A stretch of 20,571 bases of DNA from a virus, in the IMG/VR virus record IMGVR_UViG_3300022929_003415, positions 1 through 20,571 of that record; one strand, given 5' to 3'. Under the pieces are notes generated by a model. That model was not told the DNA's origin. It ran no database searches and saw only the letters and a program-made list of their open reading frames with translations. The translations under genes and the position numbers were made by a program. Shown here piece by piece: positions 7,546-14,982 of the stretch; within the stretch, counting starts at the first letter, position 1, and the number at the start of each line of letters is the position of its first letter.

Positions 7546-7579
7546 GTTGTCCATAATCTAAATACTATTAATAAAATAC

Positions 7580-7608
7580 TTGACAGTAACAAATAAATCT
7601 ACTATAAT
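7580..7608 (+). promoter_or_regulatory. Perfect sigma70 consensus promoter for the replication operon
   Basis: TTGACA at 7580-7585 and TATAAT at 7603-7608 are separated by exactly 17 bases. This is the ideal bacterial housekeeping promoter and the form expected of a phage early promoter read by unmodified host RNA polymerase. Transcription should begin near 7615, giving a very short leader that contains the AAAGGAG ribosome binding site (7618-7624). It drives the dsbA-like gene, gp43 and probably everything through 13747. Confidence 0.9.
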
Positions 7609-7631
7609 GCATTATACAAAGGAGTATTTAC

Positions 7632-7889
7632 ATGGCAACCCAATTTGACTCAGAACAAAAAGCAAAACTTACACAAATCATTAACGAAGGTATGGGTGTA
7701 ATGAGCGAAGTAGAAGCACTTAACGAAGGACTTAGTGATACAGTAAAAGCTATTGCTGAAGAACTACAGATCAAACCAAGTGTGCTTAAGAAAGCAATAC
7801 GTATTGCACACAAAGCAAGTTACACTGCAGAAAAAGAAGATCAAGAACTACTGGATGAGATTCTTACTACCGCAGGAAGGACTTTATAG
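7632..7889 (+). CDS. dsbA: DsbA-like small double-stranded DNA-binding protein
   Basis: This is an 85-aa, helical, charged protein: an N-terminal DSEQKAKLTQIINEG segment, then LSDTVKAIAEELQIKPSVLK and a basic KKAIRIAHKAS stretch. The pattern of a KAIAEEL helix, a turn with KPS, and then a basic helix suits a compact DNA-binding fold. It matches the small proteins next to gp43 in marine T4-like phages that are annotated as DsbA, the double-stranded DNA-binding protein that in T4 acts at late promoters. AAAGGAG precedes the ATG by 7 bases. It is the first gene after a perfect consensus promoter, so it should be made early and strongly. Note that this is the phage DsbA, unrelated to the disulfide oxidoreductase of the same name. 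The assignment rests on recall of the family rather than a catalytic motif. Confidence 0.65.
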   Translation: MATQFDSEQKAKLTQIINEGMGVMSEVEALNEGLSDTVKAIAEELQIKPSVLKKAIRIAHKASYTAEKEDQELLDEILTTAGRTL

Positions 7890-7892
7890 TCT

Positions 7893-10553
7893 GTGAGTTA
7901 TGTAGACGCACTATTTGATAGAGAAAAAGATCGTATACATGTTGTAGAACGTATTGATGGCAGACGAGAATATCGTGAATATCCTGCAACATACTGTTTT
8001 TACTATGCAGATCCTAGAGGCAAGTACAAAAGCATCTATGGAAACCCTGTGAGTAGATTCTCAACACGTAACAACAAAGAGTTTCGCAAGGAACTCCGTA
8101 TGCAATCTGGTAAAGATATATTTGAATCAGATATTAATCCTGTGTTTAGATGCTTCGAAGAAAACTACAAAGACCAAAACGCACCAACACTACAAACTGC
8201 ATTTTTTGATATCGAAACAGACTTTGATCCTGTACGAGGATACAGTAGTGTTGGTGATCCGTTCAATCCTGTGACTGCGATAAGTGTGTATCTACAGTGG
8301 ATGGAACAATTGGTTACATTGGTACTTCCGCCTAAGACACTGAGTTGGGATACTGCTCAAGAAATATGCAACAAGTTCCCTAACACAATGTTATTTGAAC
8401 GTGAAGAAGATCTTATTACCACATTCTTAGACTTGATTGAAGATGCAGATATCATAAGTGGATGGAATAGTGAGGGTTACGATATACCCTATCTTGTAAA
8501 CAGAACTGCAAGAATATTGAGCAAGGATGATACAAGACGTTTTTGTTTGTGGGGGCAACTGCCTAAGAAACGTACATTTGAACGTTTTGGATCAGAGAAC
8601 ATCACGTTTGATACCATCGGCAGAGTGCATATGGATTATATGCAACTGTATAGAAAGTACACATACGAAGAGCGTCACAGTTACAGTTTAGATGCTATTG
8701 GTGAACATGAACTCGATGAGAAGAAAACTGCTTATGAAGGCACACTTGATCAACTGTACAATCAAAACTTTGAAACGTTTATAGAATATTCAAGACAAGA
8801 TACTGCACTACTGGATAAATTGGATAAAAAACTGCGTTTTCTTGCATTGGCAAACGAACTAGCACATGCAAATACTGTATTGCTACAAACAACAATGGGT
8901 GCAGTTGCAGTTACAGAACAAGCGATTATCAATGAAGCACATGAACAAGGATTGGTTGTTCCAAACAGACGTGAACGACTCACTGATGAAGATACACAAG
9001 CGGCAGGTGCATATGTTGCATATCCTAAAAAAGGTATACATGAATGGATTGGTGCTATTGATATCAACAGTTTGTATCCTAGTGCTATTAGAGCACTTAA
9101 CATGGCTGGTGAAACTATTGTAGGACAACTGCGTCCTATAATGACCAATAACTATATCAAAAACAAGATGAACAACAAAGCAAGTTTTGCTATGGCTTGG
9201 GAAGGCTTGTTTGGCACCCTAGAATACACTGCGGTTATGAAACAGGAACGTGGCACAGAAATTACAGTGGACTGGGAGAACGGCGAAGAAAGTGTACACA
9301 GTGCCGCAGAGCTATGGAAACTGATATTTGATAGTAATCAGCCGTGGATATTAAGTGCTAATGGTACTATATTCACATATGAAAAAGAAGGTATTGTTCC
9401 TGGACTGCTTGCACGTTGGTATAGAGAGCGACAGGAGATACAGGCAAATCTTAGACAGGCAACCGATCCAGGTGAAATAGAGTTTTTGGACAAGCGACAG
9501 TTGGTTAAGAAGATTAACTTGAACAGTTTGTATGGTGCTATTCTCAATCCAGGTTGTAGATTCTTTGATAAACGTATCGGACAATCAACTACACTTACAG
9601 GTAGAGCAATTGCACATCACATGGATGCATTTGTTAACGAAGCAATCACTGGCAAATATGATCACATAGGTGATGCAGTAATTTATGGTGATACAGATAG
9701 TGTGTACTTCAGTGCGTATCCAATACTCAAGAAGGATATTGATGCAGGCAACATGGAGTGGAACAAAGAAATTTGTATACAACTTTATGATGCTATAAGT
9801 GATCAACTGAATGACAGTTGGCCTGCGTTTATGGAACAGGCATTTCATGTGCCAAGAGATAACGGACTTATTATCAAAGGTGGTAGAGAAAGTATTGCTG
9901 ACAGAGGGTTGTTTATCACAAAGAAACGTTATGCAATCAACATCTTTGACAACGAAGGCAAACGTTTAGATGTTGCAGGCAAACAAGGCAAGATCAAAGC
10001 AATGGGTTTGGACTTGAAACGTAGTGATACGCCTAAGGTGATACAGGACTTTTTGATGACACTATTGACAAGAGTTCTTGCTGGTGCCGAACGTCAAGAA
10101 ATAATTGATATGATTAAAGCATTCAAGATTGAGTTCAAAGAACGTCCTGCTTGGGAAAAAGGATCTCCTAAACGTGTAAACAATCTCACAATGTATAGCA
10201 AACGTGAAGAGCAAGAAGGCAGAGCAAACATGCCAGGACATGTTAGAGCTGCACTCAATTGGAACAACATGAAGAAAATGAATTCAGACAACTATAGTCA
10301 GAGTATTGTAGATGGCATGAAAACTATTGTTTGCAAACTGAAATCCAATCCACTAAACTGGACATCAATTGGCTATCCAACAGATGAGATGCATATTCCG
10401 CAATGGTTCAAAGAACTGCCTTTTGACGATGCATTAATGGAAGCAACTGTTGTGGACCAGAAGATCAGTAATCTATTAGGAGTACTTGATTGGAACCTAG
10501 CAAGCGAAACAGATACCACCAACACATTTAATACACTATTTGAGTTTGAATAA
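7893..10553 (+). CDS. 43: T4 gp43-type family B DNA polymerase
   Basis: This is the replicative DNA polymerase with 3'-5' proofreading, 886 aa against 898 in T4. Motifs in order: Exo I FFDIETDFD with D106 and E108; Exo II GWNSEGYDIPYL; Exo III YSRQDTALLDK. Polymerase motif A is DINSLYPS with catalytic D390, motif B is KKINLNSLYG at 539-548, and motif C is YGDTDSVYF with D600 and D602. All catalytic residues are present, so the enzyme should be active in synthesis and proofreading. The start is GTG at 7893, three bases after the upstream stop; AGGAAGG at 7874-7880 is a somewhat distant ribosome binding site. The C-terminal tail (FNTLFEFE) is compatible with a sliding-clamp-binding peptide, and the clamp is encoded two genes downstream. 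Confidence 0.97.
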   Translation: MSYVDALFDREKDRIHVVERIDGRREYREYPATYCFYYADPRGKYKSIYGNPVSRFSTRNNKEFRKELRMQSGKDIFESDINPVFRCFEENYKDQNAPTLQTAFFDIETDFDPVRGYSSVGDPFNPVTAISVYLQWMEQLVTLVLPPKTLSWDTAQEICNKFPNTMLFEREEDLITTFLDLIEDADIISGWNSEGYDIPYLVNRTARILSKDDTRRFCLWGQLPKKRTFERFGSENITFDTIGRVHMDYMQLYRKYTYEERHSYSLDAIGEHELDEKKTAYEGTLDQLYNQNFETFIEYSRQDTALLDKLDKKLRFLALANELAHANTVLLQTTMGAVAVTEQAIINEAHEQGLVVPNRRERLTDEDTQAAGAYVAYPKKGIHEWIGAIDINSLYPSAIRALNMAGETIVGQLRPIMTNNYIKNKMNNKASFAMAWEGLFGTLEYTAVMKQERGTEITVDWENGEESVHSAAELWKLIFDSNQPWILSANGTIFTYEKEGIVPGLLARWYRERQEIQANLRQATDPGEIEFLDKRQLVKKINLNSLYGAILNPGCRFFDKRIGQSTTLTGRAIAHHMDAFVNEAITGKYDHIGDAVIYGDTDSVYFSAYPILKKDIDAGNMEWNKEICIQLYDAISDQLNDSWPAFMEQAFHVPRDNGLIIKGGRESIADRGLFITKKRYAINIFDNEGKRLDVAGKQGKIKAMGLDLKRSDTPKVIQDFLMTLLTRVLAGAERQEIIDMIKAFKIEFKERPAWEKGSPKRVNNLTMYSKREEQEGRANMPGHVRAALNWNNMKKMNSDNYSQSIVDGMKTIVCKLKSNPLNWTSIGYPTDEMHIPQWFKELPFDDALMEATVVDQKISNLLGVLDWNLASETDTTNTFNTLFEFE

Positions 10554-11539
10554 TGAAATTACAAGATCTACTAATATATCGTAATCAACTTCAAGATATA
10601 ATCAATGGTGATAAAAATATTCAAGCACTGTTGTTTGCACATCTAAATAAGTTTAACAAAACTGTTAACAGTTCAAATTTTGACACAAATAATCTTAAGC
10701 ACGACATGTTCAAAAATCAAGCAGAAATCTTGGAAAATTTAAAGGATCTGTACAGTAATCTAAATACCATGTATGATAGTTTAGAATTACAAATAACAGA
10801 TTTAGAACAAAATTATATAATCAAAAGTGAAAAAATTTACAAAGATGACCTTGAAAAACCTTATCAATTAAAAGACAACGAATATGAAAATTTGCCTTTA
10901 TTCGGAAAACCTGGTTATATTGAGGATGCAGGGCATGACTCAAATAAAAAGTTTGTTGGAACCTTACTGAAATATACGGATTTCAAATGGCCTGGCTTAG
11001 AGCTTGGACCAGCAAAAGGAGATTTGACAAAAAAAATAGTTGCTCTTGATCCTTTATATATTGCTGATACAGACATTAATAAGTTTAAACATGTACAGAA
11101 ATTATGGAATGATATATACCAAAAGAGATTGAGATATTATGTGCTAGATGATAGTGTAGAAGATCCTATGCATCAGTTACCAAAAGATCAATTTGGATTT
11201 ATTGTTGCATGTGATTGGTTTAATTTCAAACCACAAGATGTAGTACAAAGATATCTACAATCTGCCTTTGGGTTATTACGTCCTGGAGGTGCAATACTTT
11301 TTACCTACAACAACTGTTGTTATCCAAAAGCAGTTGACAAAGTAGAAGAAATGTACTACACTTATATAAATGGGAACACACTTAAAAAGCACTGTGAATC
11401 TATTGGTTTTAAAATAATTTCTGAATACAACGGCGAAAAAGAAGCAGATTGGTGTGCAAGTTGGTTAGAATTACAAAGACCTGGAGAACTAACAAGCCTG
11501 AGAGGTGGACAAAACCTTGCTGAAATTAACAAATTATAA
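10553..11539 (+). CDS. Coiled-coil plus SAM-dependent methyltransferase protein
   Basis: This is a 328-aa protein in two parts. Residues ~1-100 are helical, Asn/Leu-rich and likely coiled coil (LENLKDLYSNLNTMYDSLEL). Residues ~145-290 look like a class I methyltransferase: motif I LELGPAKGD at 149-157, an acidic residue after the next strand (IADTDINKF), FIVACDWFNF as the motif IV region, and LLRPGGAILFTYNN as the motif V/VI region typical of SAM methyltransferases. The substrate is unknown; IVACDWF is not the NPPY or PCQ motif of common DNA base methylases. The start overlaps the gp43 stop by one base. Its position between polymerase and clamp, where T4 has regA and clamp-loader genes, is unusual and could point to a DNA- or nucleotide-related role. 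Confidence 0.7.
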   Translation: MKLQDLLIYRNQLQDIINGDKNIQALLFAHLNKFNKTVNSSNFDTNNLKHDMFKNQAEILENLKDLYSNLNTMYDSLELQITDLEQNYIIKSEKIYKDDLEKPYQLKDNEYENLPLFGKPGYIEDAGHDSNKKFVGTLLKYTDFKWPGLELGPAKGDLTKKIVALDPLYIADTDINKFKHVQKLWNDIYQKRLRYYVLDDSVEDPMHQLPKDQFGFIVACDWFNFKPQDVVQRYLQSAFGLLRPGGAILFTYNNCCYPKAVDKVEEMYYTYINGNTLKKHCESIGFKIISEYNGEKEADWCASWLELQRPGELTSLRGGQNLAEINKL

Positions 11540-11554
11540 ACTTGGAGATAAAGA

Positions 11555-12286
11555 ATGAGAGACTACTTATTAGACTTAGTTGAACACAGCTATGATTTAG
11601 GTTGCATTGATCTAATTAAAATTACAGGAACAGATACTACAACCGCAGTTGATGGACTTGCAGAAGACAAGAGTGTTGTGTTACAAGCAAAGTTTCATAG
11701 TCCAGTTGCAGATTACATTGGTACATTTGGTATGCCTAACTTGGCAAAACTAAAGATACTACTTAACATTGGCGAGTACAAAGAAAACGCAGAAATAAGT
11801 GTTAAGAGACAAGAACGTAATGGTGAAAATGCTCCTGTTGGACTGCACTTTAAAAACGCCGCTGGTGACTTTAAGAATGACTATAGATTTATGGTTAGTG
11901 AGATTGTAAACGAAAAGCTCAAAGGCGTAAAAATGAAAGATGTGCCATGGGATATAGAATTTGAGCCAACAACTGCAAGCATCATGAGATTGAAAATGCA
12001 AGCACAGGCAAATGCTGAAGAAACAACATTTCAAACCAAAACAGAAGATGGACATTTAAAGTTCTTGTTTGGTGATCATAGTACACACGCAGGTGACTTT
12101 GTGTTTCAGCATGACGTTGGTGGCAAACTTACTAAAGCATGGAGTTGGCCTGTACAACAGTTCATAGCAATTATGAACTTAACTGGAGATAAAACTGTGA
12201 GAATATCAGATAGTGGTGCAACTAAGATTACTGTTGATTCGGGCATTGCAGTTTACAATTACATTCTTCCAGCACAAAGCAAATAG
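11555..12286 (+). CDS. 45: T4 gp45-type sliding clamp
   Basis: This is the processivity clamp of the phage replisome, which in T4 forms a trimeric ring that holds gp43 on DNA and also activates late transcription. The 243-aa product has the gp45 hallmarks: a short helical start, an alternating beta pattern, QAKFHSPVADYIGTFGMPNL in the first domain, KFLFGDHSTHAGDF in the second, and the C-terminal WPVQQFIAIMNLTGDKTVRI with a final IAVYNYILP strand. Length is slightly above T4 gp45 (228 aa). The start has a clear GGAGA at 11544-11548, six bases upstream. The downstream gene begins immediately at the base after the stop. No clamp-loader genes (44, 62) are seen in this window. Confidence 0.9.
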   Translation: MRDYLLDLVEHSYDLGCIDLIKITGTDTTTAVDGLAEDKSVVLQAKFHSPVADYIGTFGMPNLAKLKILLNIGEYKENAEISVKRQERNGENAPVGLHFKNAAGDFKNDYRFMVSEIVNEKLKGVKMKDVPWDIEFEPTTASIMRLKMQAQANAEETTFQTKTEDGHLKFLFGDHSTHAGDFVFQHDVGGKLTKAWSWPVQQFIAIMNLTGDKTVRISDSGATKITVDSGIAVYNYILPAQSK

Positions 12287-13747
12287 ATGATTGAACAGGA
12301 TAACCTAACACTAAAACAGAAAGACTATGCAGTATTTTTGCCTGCAATCAGCAGTTTCTATGCTGGTTACATTGGCAAGGAACGTTTTCCTGCAGGTGAC
12401 AAGAACAAGATAATTGGTGATAGGTTGCCTAAAGGTATTCCTAATATGGAGGCTATGAACTGGCTGAACAGTAAAGAAAGTTTATTTCCTTACAAGTACA
12501 GTTTGTACAGTGCTGGACATGCCAACATGGACCTAAGTGTCACAGTGCCTAAAGAAGATATGGTTCGCAACAGAGAAGCAGACACTATCATGCTTGCTGA
12601 CTCAGGTGGATTCCAAATTGCTAAAGGTGTATGGCCAGGTGCTTGGGCTGATCCTAAAGACAAGGCTTGTGAAAAGAAACGTGAACAGGTTATTGCATGG
12701 CAAATGGGCATAGCAACACATGGTATGACCATGGATATTCCTACATGGACGTACCTGGATAAAGAAGCAAGTGAAGCATGTGGAATTAAAAGTTACAAAG
12801 ATGCAGTTGATGCTACATTGTTCAACAATGAATTTTGGATGAAGAGTAGAGGTGGCGATCTGAAGATACTAAACGTGCTACAAGGAAGTAACCACACAGA
12901 AGCAGACTCATGGTACGATACTATGAAGAAGTTTTGTTCAGACAAGTATGATCGACCATTTGATGGTTGGGGCATGGGTGGACAGAACATGTGTGATGTA
13001 CACTTGGTATTGAAACGTTTGGTTACACTAATACATGAAGGTTTGTTGGAAAAAGGCCAACATGACTGGATGCACTTTTTAGGCACTAGCAAACTAGAGT
13101 GGGCATGTTTGTTAACTGACGTGCAACGTAGTGTACGTCGTCATGCGAATGCAAACTTTACTATTAGTTTTGATTGTGCGTCGCCATTCCTTGCAACTGC
13201 TAACGGACAAGTGTATACCAACCTGCGTACCGAAGACAGAGGTAAGTGGAGTTACATGATGGAAGCCACTGCTGATGATAAAAAATATGCACATGGTACA
13301 GACAGTTTTCGTGACGTAGTGCTACGTGATGGTATTCATGAAAAGTTTGAAGACTCTCCAATAAGTTCAAGACTTACTATTGGAGATATTTGCTACTATG
13401 CACCCGGCGACCTAAATAAGATTGGTAAAGAAGGCAAAACTTCATGGGATAGTTTTAGTTATGCACTGCTTATGGGACACAATGTATGGCAACACATAAG
13501 AGCAGTACAAGAGGCAAACGTAAGATATGATCAAGGTATACTTCCTGGAATGCTTGTACATGAAACATTTGAACGTAAACTGTTTAGAGATGTAGTTGAA
13601 CAGATATTTGAAAAACGTGACTATGACAAAAGTATGCAAGTAATTGAAGACAATAGTAAGTTTTGGGATAGTATTATAGGTACTAGAGGATTTACTGGCA
13701 AGAAAATTGTAAACAGTGCAAGTCAATTTAATGCATTGTTTAATTGA
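12287..13747 (+). CDS. dpdA: TGT/DpdA-like DNA 7-deazaguanine transglycosylase
   Basis: This is a 486-aa member of the tRNA-guanine transglycosylase superfamily, and in a phage replication operon it is best read as DpdA. DpdA exchanges guanine in DNA for a 7-deazaguanine base such as preQ0. Visible motifs: LADSGGFQI at 103-111, where D105 matches the conserved Asp near the TGT active site; GMGGQN, with G231-G232-Q233 matching the substrate-binding GG loop; and ISFDCASP with D296 as the likely nucleophile. GHNVWQHIRAV near the C-terminus matches the TGT His/helix region. I do not see the CxCxxC zinc motif of tRNA-acting bacterial TGTs, which fits a diverged DNA-acting enzyme. It starts directly after gp45. 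Its stop TGA lies within the -35 hexamer of the next promoter. Confidence is high for the superfamily and moderate for DNA as substrate. Confidence 0.82.
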   Translation: MIEQDNLTLKQKDYAVFLPAISSFYAGYIGKERFPAGDKNKIIGDRLPKGIPNMEAMNWLNSKESLFPYKYSLYSAGHANMDLSVTVPKEDMVRNREADTIMLADSGGFQIAKGVWPGAWADPKDKACEKKREQVIAWQMGIATHGMTMDIPTWTYLDKEASEACGIKSYKDAVDATLFNNEFWMKSRGGDLKILNVLQGSNHTEADSWYDTMKKFCSDKYDRPFDGWGMGGQNMCDVHLVLKRLVTLIHEGLLEKGQHDWMHFLGTSKLEWACLLTDVQRSVRRHANANFTISFDCASPFLATANGQVYTNLRTEDRGKWSYMMEATADDKKYAHGTDSFRDVVLRDGIHEKFEDSPISSRLTIGDICYYAPGDLNKIGKEGKTSWDSFSYALLMGHNVWQHIRAVQEANVRYDQGILPGMLVHETFERKLFRDVVEQIFEKRDYDKSMQVIEDNSKFWDSIIGTRGFTGKKIVNSASQFNALFN

Positions 13748-13772
13748 CACCAAACACAAATTGTTGTATAAT
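13744..13772 (+). promoter_or_regulatory. Second perfect sigma70 consensus promoter
   Basis: TTGACA at 13744-13749 and TATAAT at 13767-13772, spaced 17 bases. The -35 box overlaps the stop codon of the DpdA-like gene. Transcription is expected near 13779, just upstream of AAAGG (13781-13785) and ATG 13792. This rules out the earlier in-frame TTG at 13744 as a start for transcripts from this promoter. It makes the 13792-15818 genes an independently transcribed early unit. Confidence 0.88.
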
Positions 13773-13791
13773 AAAAAGAAAAAGGCAAGCA

Positions 13792-14298
13792 ATGGAAAGA
13801 CCTGATCACGAAAACGTACAATGGTTTATAGGTACAGAAGTTGAACATACTCCTGCATTTGGAATGAAGACACTGTTTGTTGTTGGTATACAAGATGTTG
13901 TTGCTATCAAAGAAGCATATGAAAAGCATGGTTGTGAACACATATTCTTTGGTGCTAACCATACATATGATCCTAAAGATGACGATGAGCATTATGAATG
14001 GACATTCATGATCATGCCATTTCTGAGAGAAAACATATGGTGCACACTAGATATTCCTGCATCTCAGTTTGAGCACTTTCATGAAGAAGGTTACTGCGAA
14101 TACAATACTTTTATTCCACAGTTGAGAGTTGGTATTCCTTTTATCAAACACTGGAATTATAACACAATGTTGAAGATTGATGACATTGATTTTGATGCAA
14201 CAAATCCTGGTGTATGGACACATAGTTTACACAAACTTATGGACAGGAGAAAATTTACTCCTTGGACAGATTATGCAAAAGATGAGGTAATAAAATGA
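13792..14298 (+). CDS. Conserved phage protein of unknown function in the deazaguanine cluster
   Basis: This is a 168-aa soluble protein starting MERPDHENVQWFIGTEVEHT. I recall relatives in marine T4-like phages, always without an assigned function. Seen in the sequence: an alternating strand/helix pattern (TLFVVGIQDVVAIKEAYEKH, then HIFFGANHTYD), several His and Asp residues that could bind metal, and a highly patterned end with KIDDIDFDATNPGVW and FTPWTDYAKD. It has no radical-SAM CxxxCxxC, so it is not an obvious QueE. It is the first gene after a perfect promoter and overlaps the QueD-like gene by four bases (ATGA). This suggests a role in the same modification pathway, but that is only context. 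ATG 13792 is chosen over an upstream in-frame TTG because of the promoter and AAAGG. Confidence 0.78.
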   Translation: MERPDHENVQWFIGTEVEHTPAFGMKTLFVVGIQDVVAIKEAYEKHGCEHIFFGANHTYDPKDDDEHYEWTFMIMPFLRENIWCTLDIPASQFEHFHEEGYCEYNTFIPQLRVGIPFIKHWNYNTMLKIDDIDFDATNPGVWTHSLHKLMDRRKFTPWTDYAKDEVIK

Positions 14299-14705
14299 TA
14301 CAAGAAGAACGTGAAGCAATTGAAAGTGCAAAAGACAAAGCACGTAGACAGATTTGGGTTACATTTAAAAAAGAAGGCATACACAAGTATCCAGCCGCAC
14401 TTGATGATCCAAAACTAGCAACTGGTGATGAGTATGATGTAAGTTTCTTAGGCTATCCTCATAGACATATATTTCACTTTCGTGTTGCAATTGACGTATT
14501 CCATAATGACAGAGACATTGAGTTTATACAGTTCAAACGTTGGTTGGAAAATCTCTACAAAGAAGACATACTCAACTTGGATTACAAAAGTTGTGAAATG
14601 ATAGCAGATGATATCTACACTCAAGTGGCTGCTAAATACCCAGGAAGGGCAGTAACTATTGAAGTCAGTGAAGATGGAGAGAATGGTTGTTGCATAAGCT
14701 ACTAG
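14295..14705 (+). CDS. QueD/PTPS-like T-fold protein (atypical)
   Basis: This is a 136-aa protein with the outline of the 6-carboxytetrahydropterin synthase (QueD) family, the second step from FolE product toward preQ0. HRHIFHF at 56-62 corresponds to the HGH zinc-ligand strand, and IEFIQFKRWLE at 75-85 to the VxDFxxLK element. SCEMIADDI at 99-107 corresponds to the PTxEN helix, and VTIEVSEDGENG at 120-131 to the C-terminal strand ending in the pterin-anchoring Glu (E126). What is missing is the catalytic Cys a few residues before the HxH, and the LDH motif. It may therefore be a diverged enzyme with altered chemistry. Context supports the call: folE and a DpdA-like gene lie in the same window. 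RBS GAGG is at 14284-14287, and the start overlaps the upstream gene (ATGA). Confidence 0.5.
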   Translation: MIQEEREAIESAKDKARRQIWVTFKKEGIHKYPAALDDPKLATGDEYDVSFLGYPHRHIFHFRVAIDVFHNDRDIEFIQFKRWLENLYKEDILNLDYKSCEMIADDIYTQVAAKYPGRAVTIEVSEDGENGCCISY

Positions 14706-14706
14706 T

Positions 14707-14982
14707 ATGGAGACATTTTTATTATGCTTGCTAATCTTATTAATTACGGTCTTGGCAATGAGTATAGGCCTCCTAAGAGGCCGACGTGTAAGCGGCAGTT
14801 GCGGTGGTGCATCAGGCGAGTGCTCTGTATGTGGCAAAGACAATGCAAAAGACCGCCTACAACAGATGAAACGAGATCCTAATCGCAGGATTGACAGTGA
14901 CAACATGACTGAAGTTGAAAAAATGGATCGAGGGTTCACTCACGGCACATATAATATTAACGGAAGAGATGTAGACTTCTAA
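14707..14982 (+). CDS. NqrM-like small membrane protein
   Basis: This is a 91-aa protein with one N-terminal transmembrane segment (ETFLLCLLILLITVLAMSIG, residues 2-21), then basic LLRGRRVSGSCGG and GECSVCGKD. The order of membrane helix, GRR, SGSCGG and CxxC closely matches NqrM (DUF539). NqrM is the iron-delivery/maturation factor for the Na+-translocating NADH:quinone oxidoreductase. It has four cysteines: C7 in the helix, C32, C39 and C42. The polar tail (residues ~45-91, ending in NINGRDVDF) is phage-specific. It would sit in the inner membrane with the Cys cluster exposed. It lies between the QueD-like and methyltransferase genes, one base after the former and overlapping the latter by one base. 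I see no clear Shine-Dalgarno, so translation may be coupled. The homology is from motif recall. Confidence 0.62.
   Translation: METFLLCLLILLITVLAMSIGLLRGRRVSGSCGGASGECSVCGKDNAKDRLQQMKRDPNRRIDSDNMTEVEKMDRGFTHGTYNINGRDVDF

Noticed and set aside
8866-9123. Plus-strand open frame inside the polymerase gene
   Set aside because: It is an out-of-frame shadow of gp43 with no ribosome binding site and no recognisable motif.
13744-13791. TTG start giving 16 extra residues on the 168-aa protein
   Set aside because: The bases form the -35/-10 promoter, and the expected transcript begins after the TTG; ATG 13792 has AAAGG upstream.
14448-14939. Long minus-strand open frame (163 codons)
   Set aside because: It is a shadow of the QueD-like and NqrM-like genes, which have family motifs, starts and operon spacing. 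The same holds for the other minus-strand open frames in the window.
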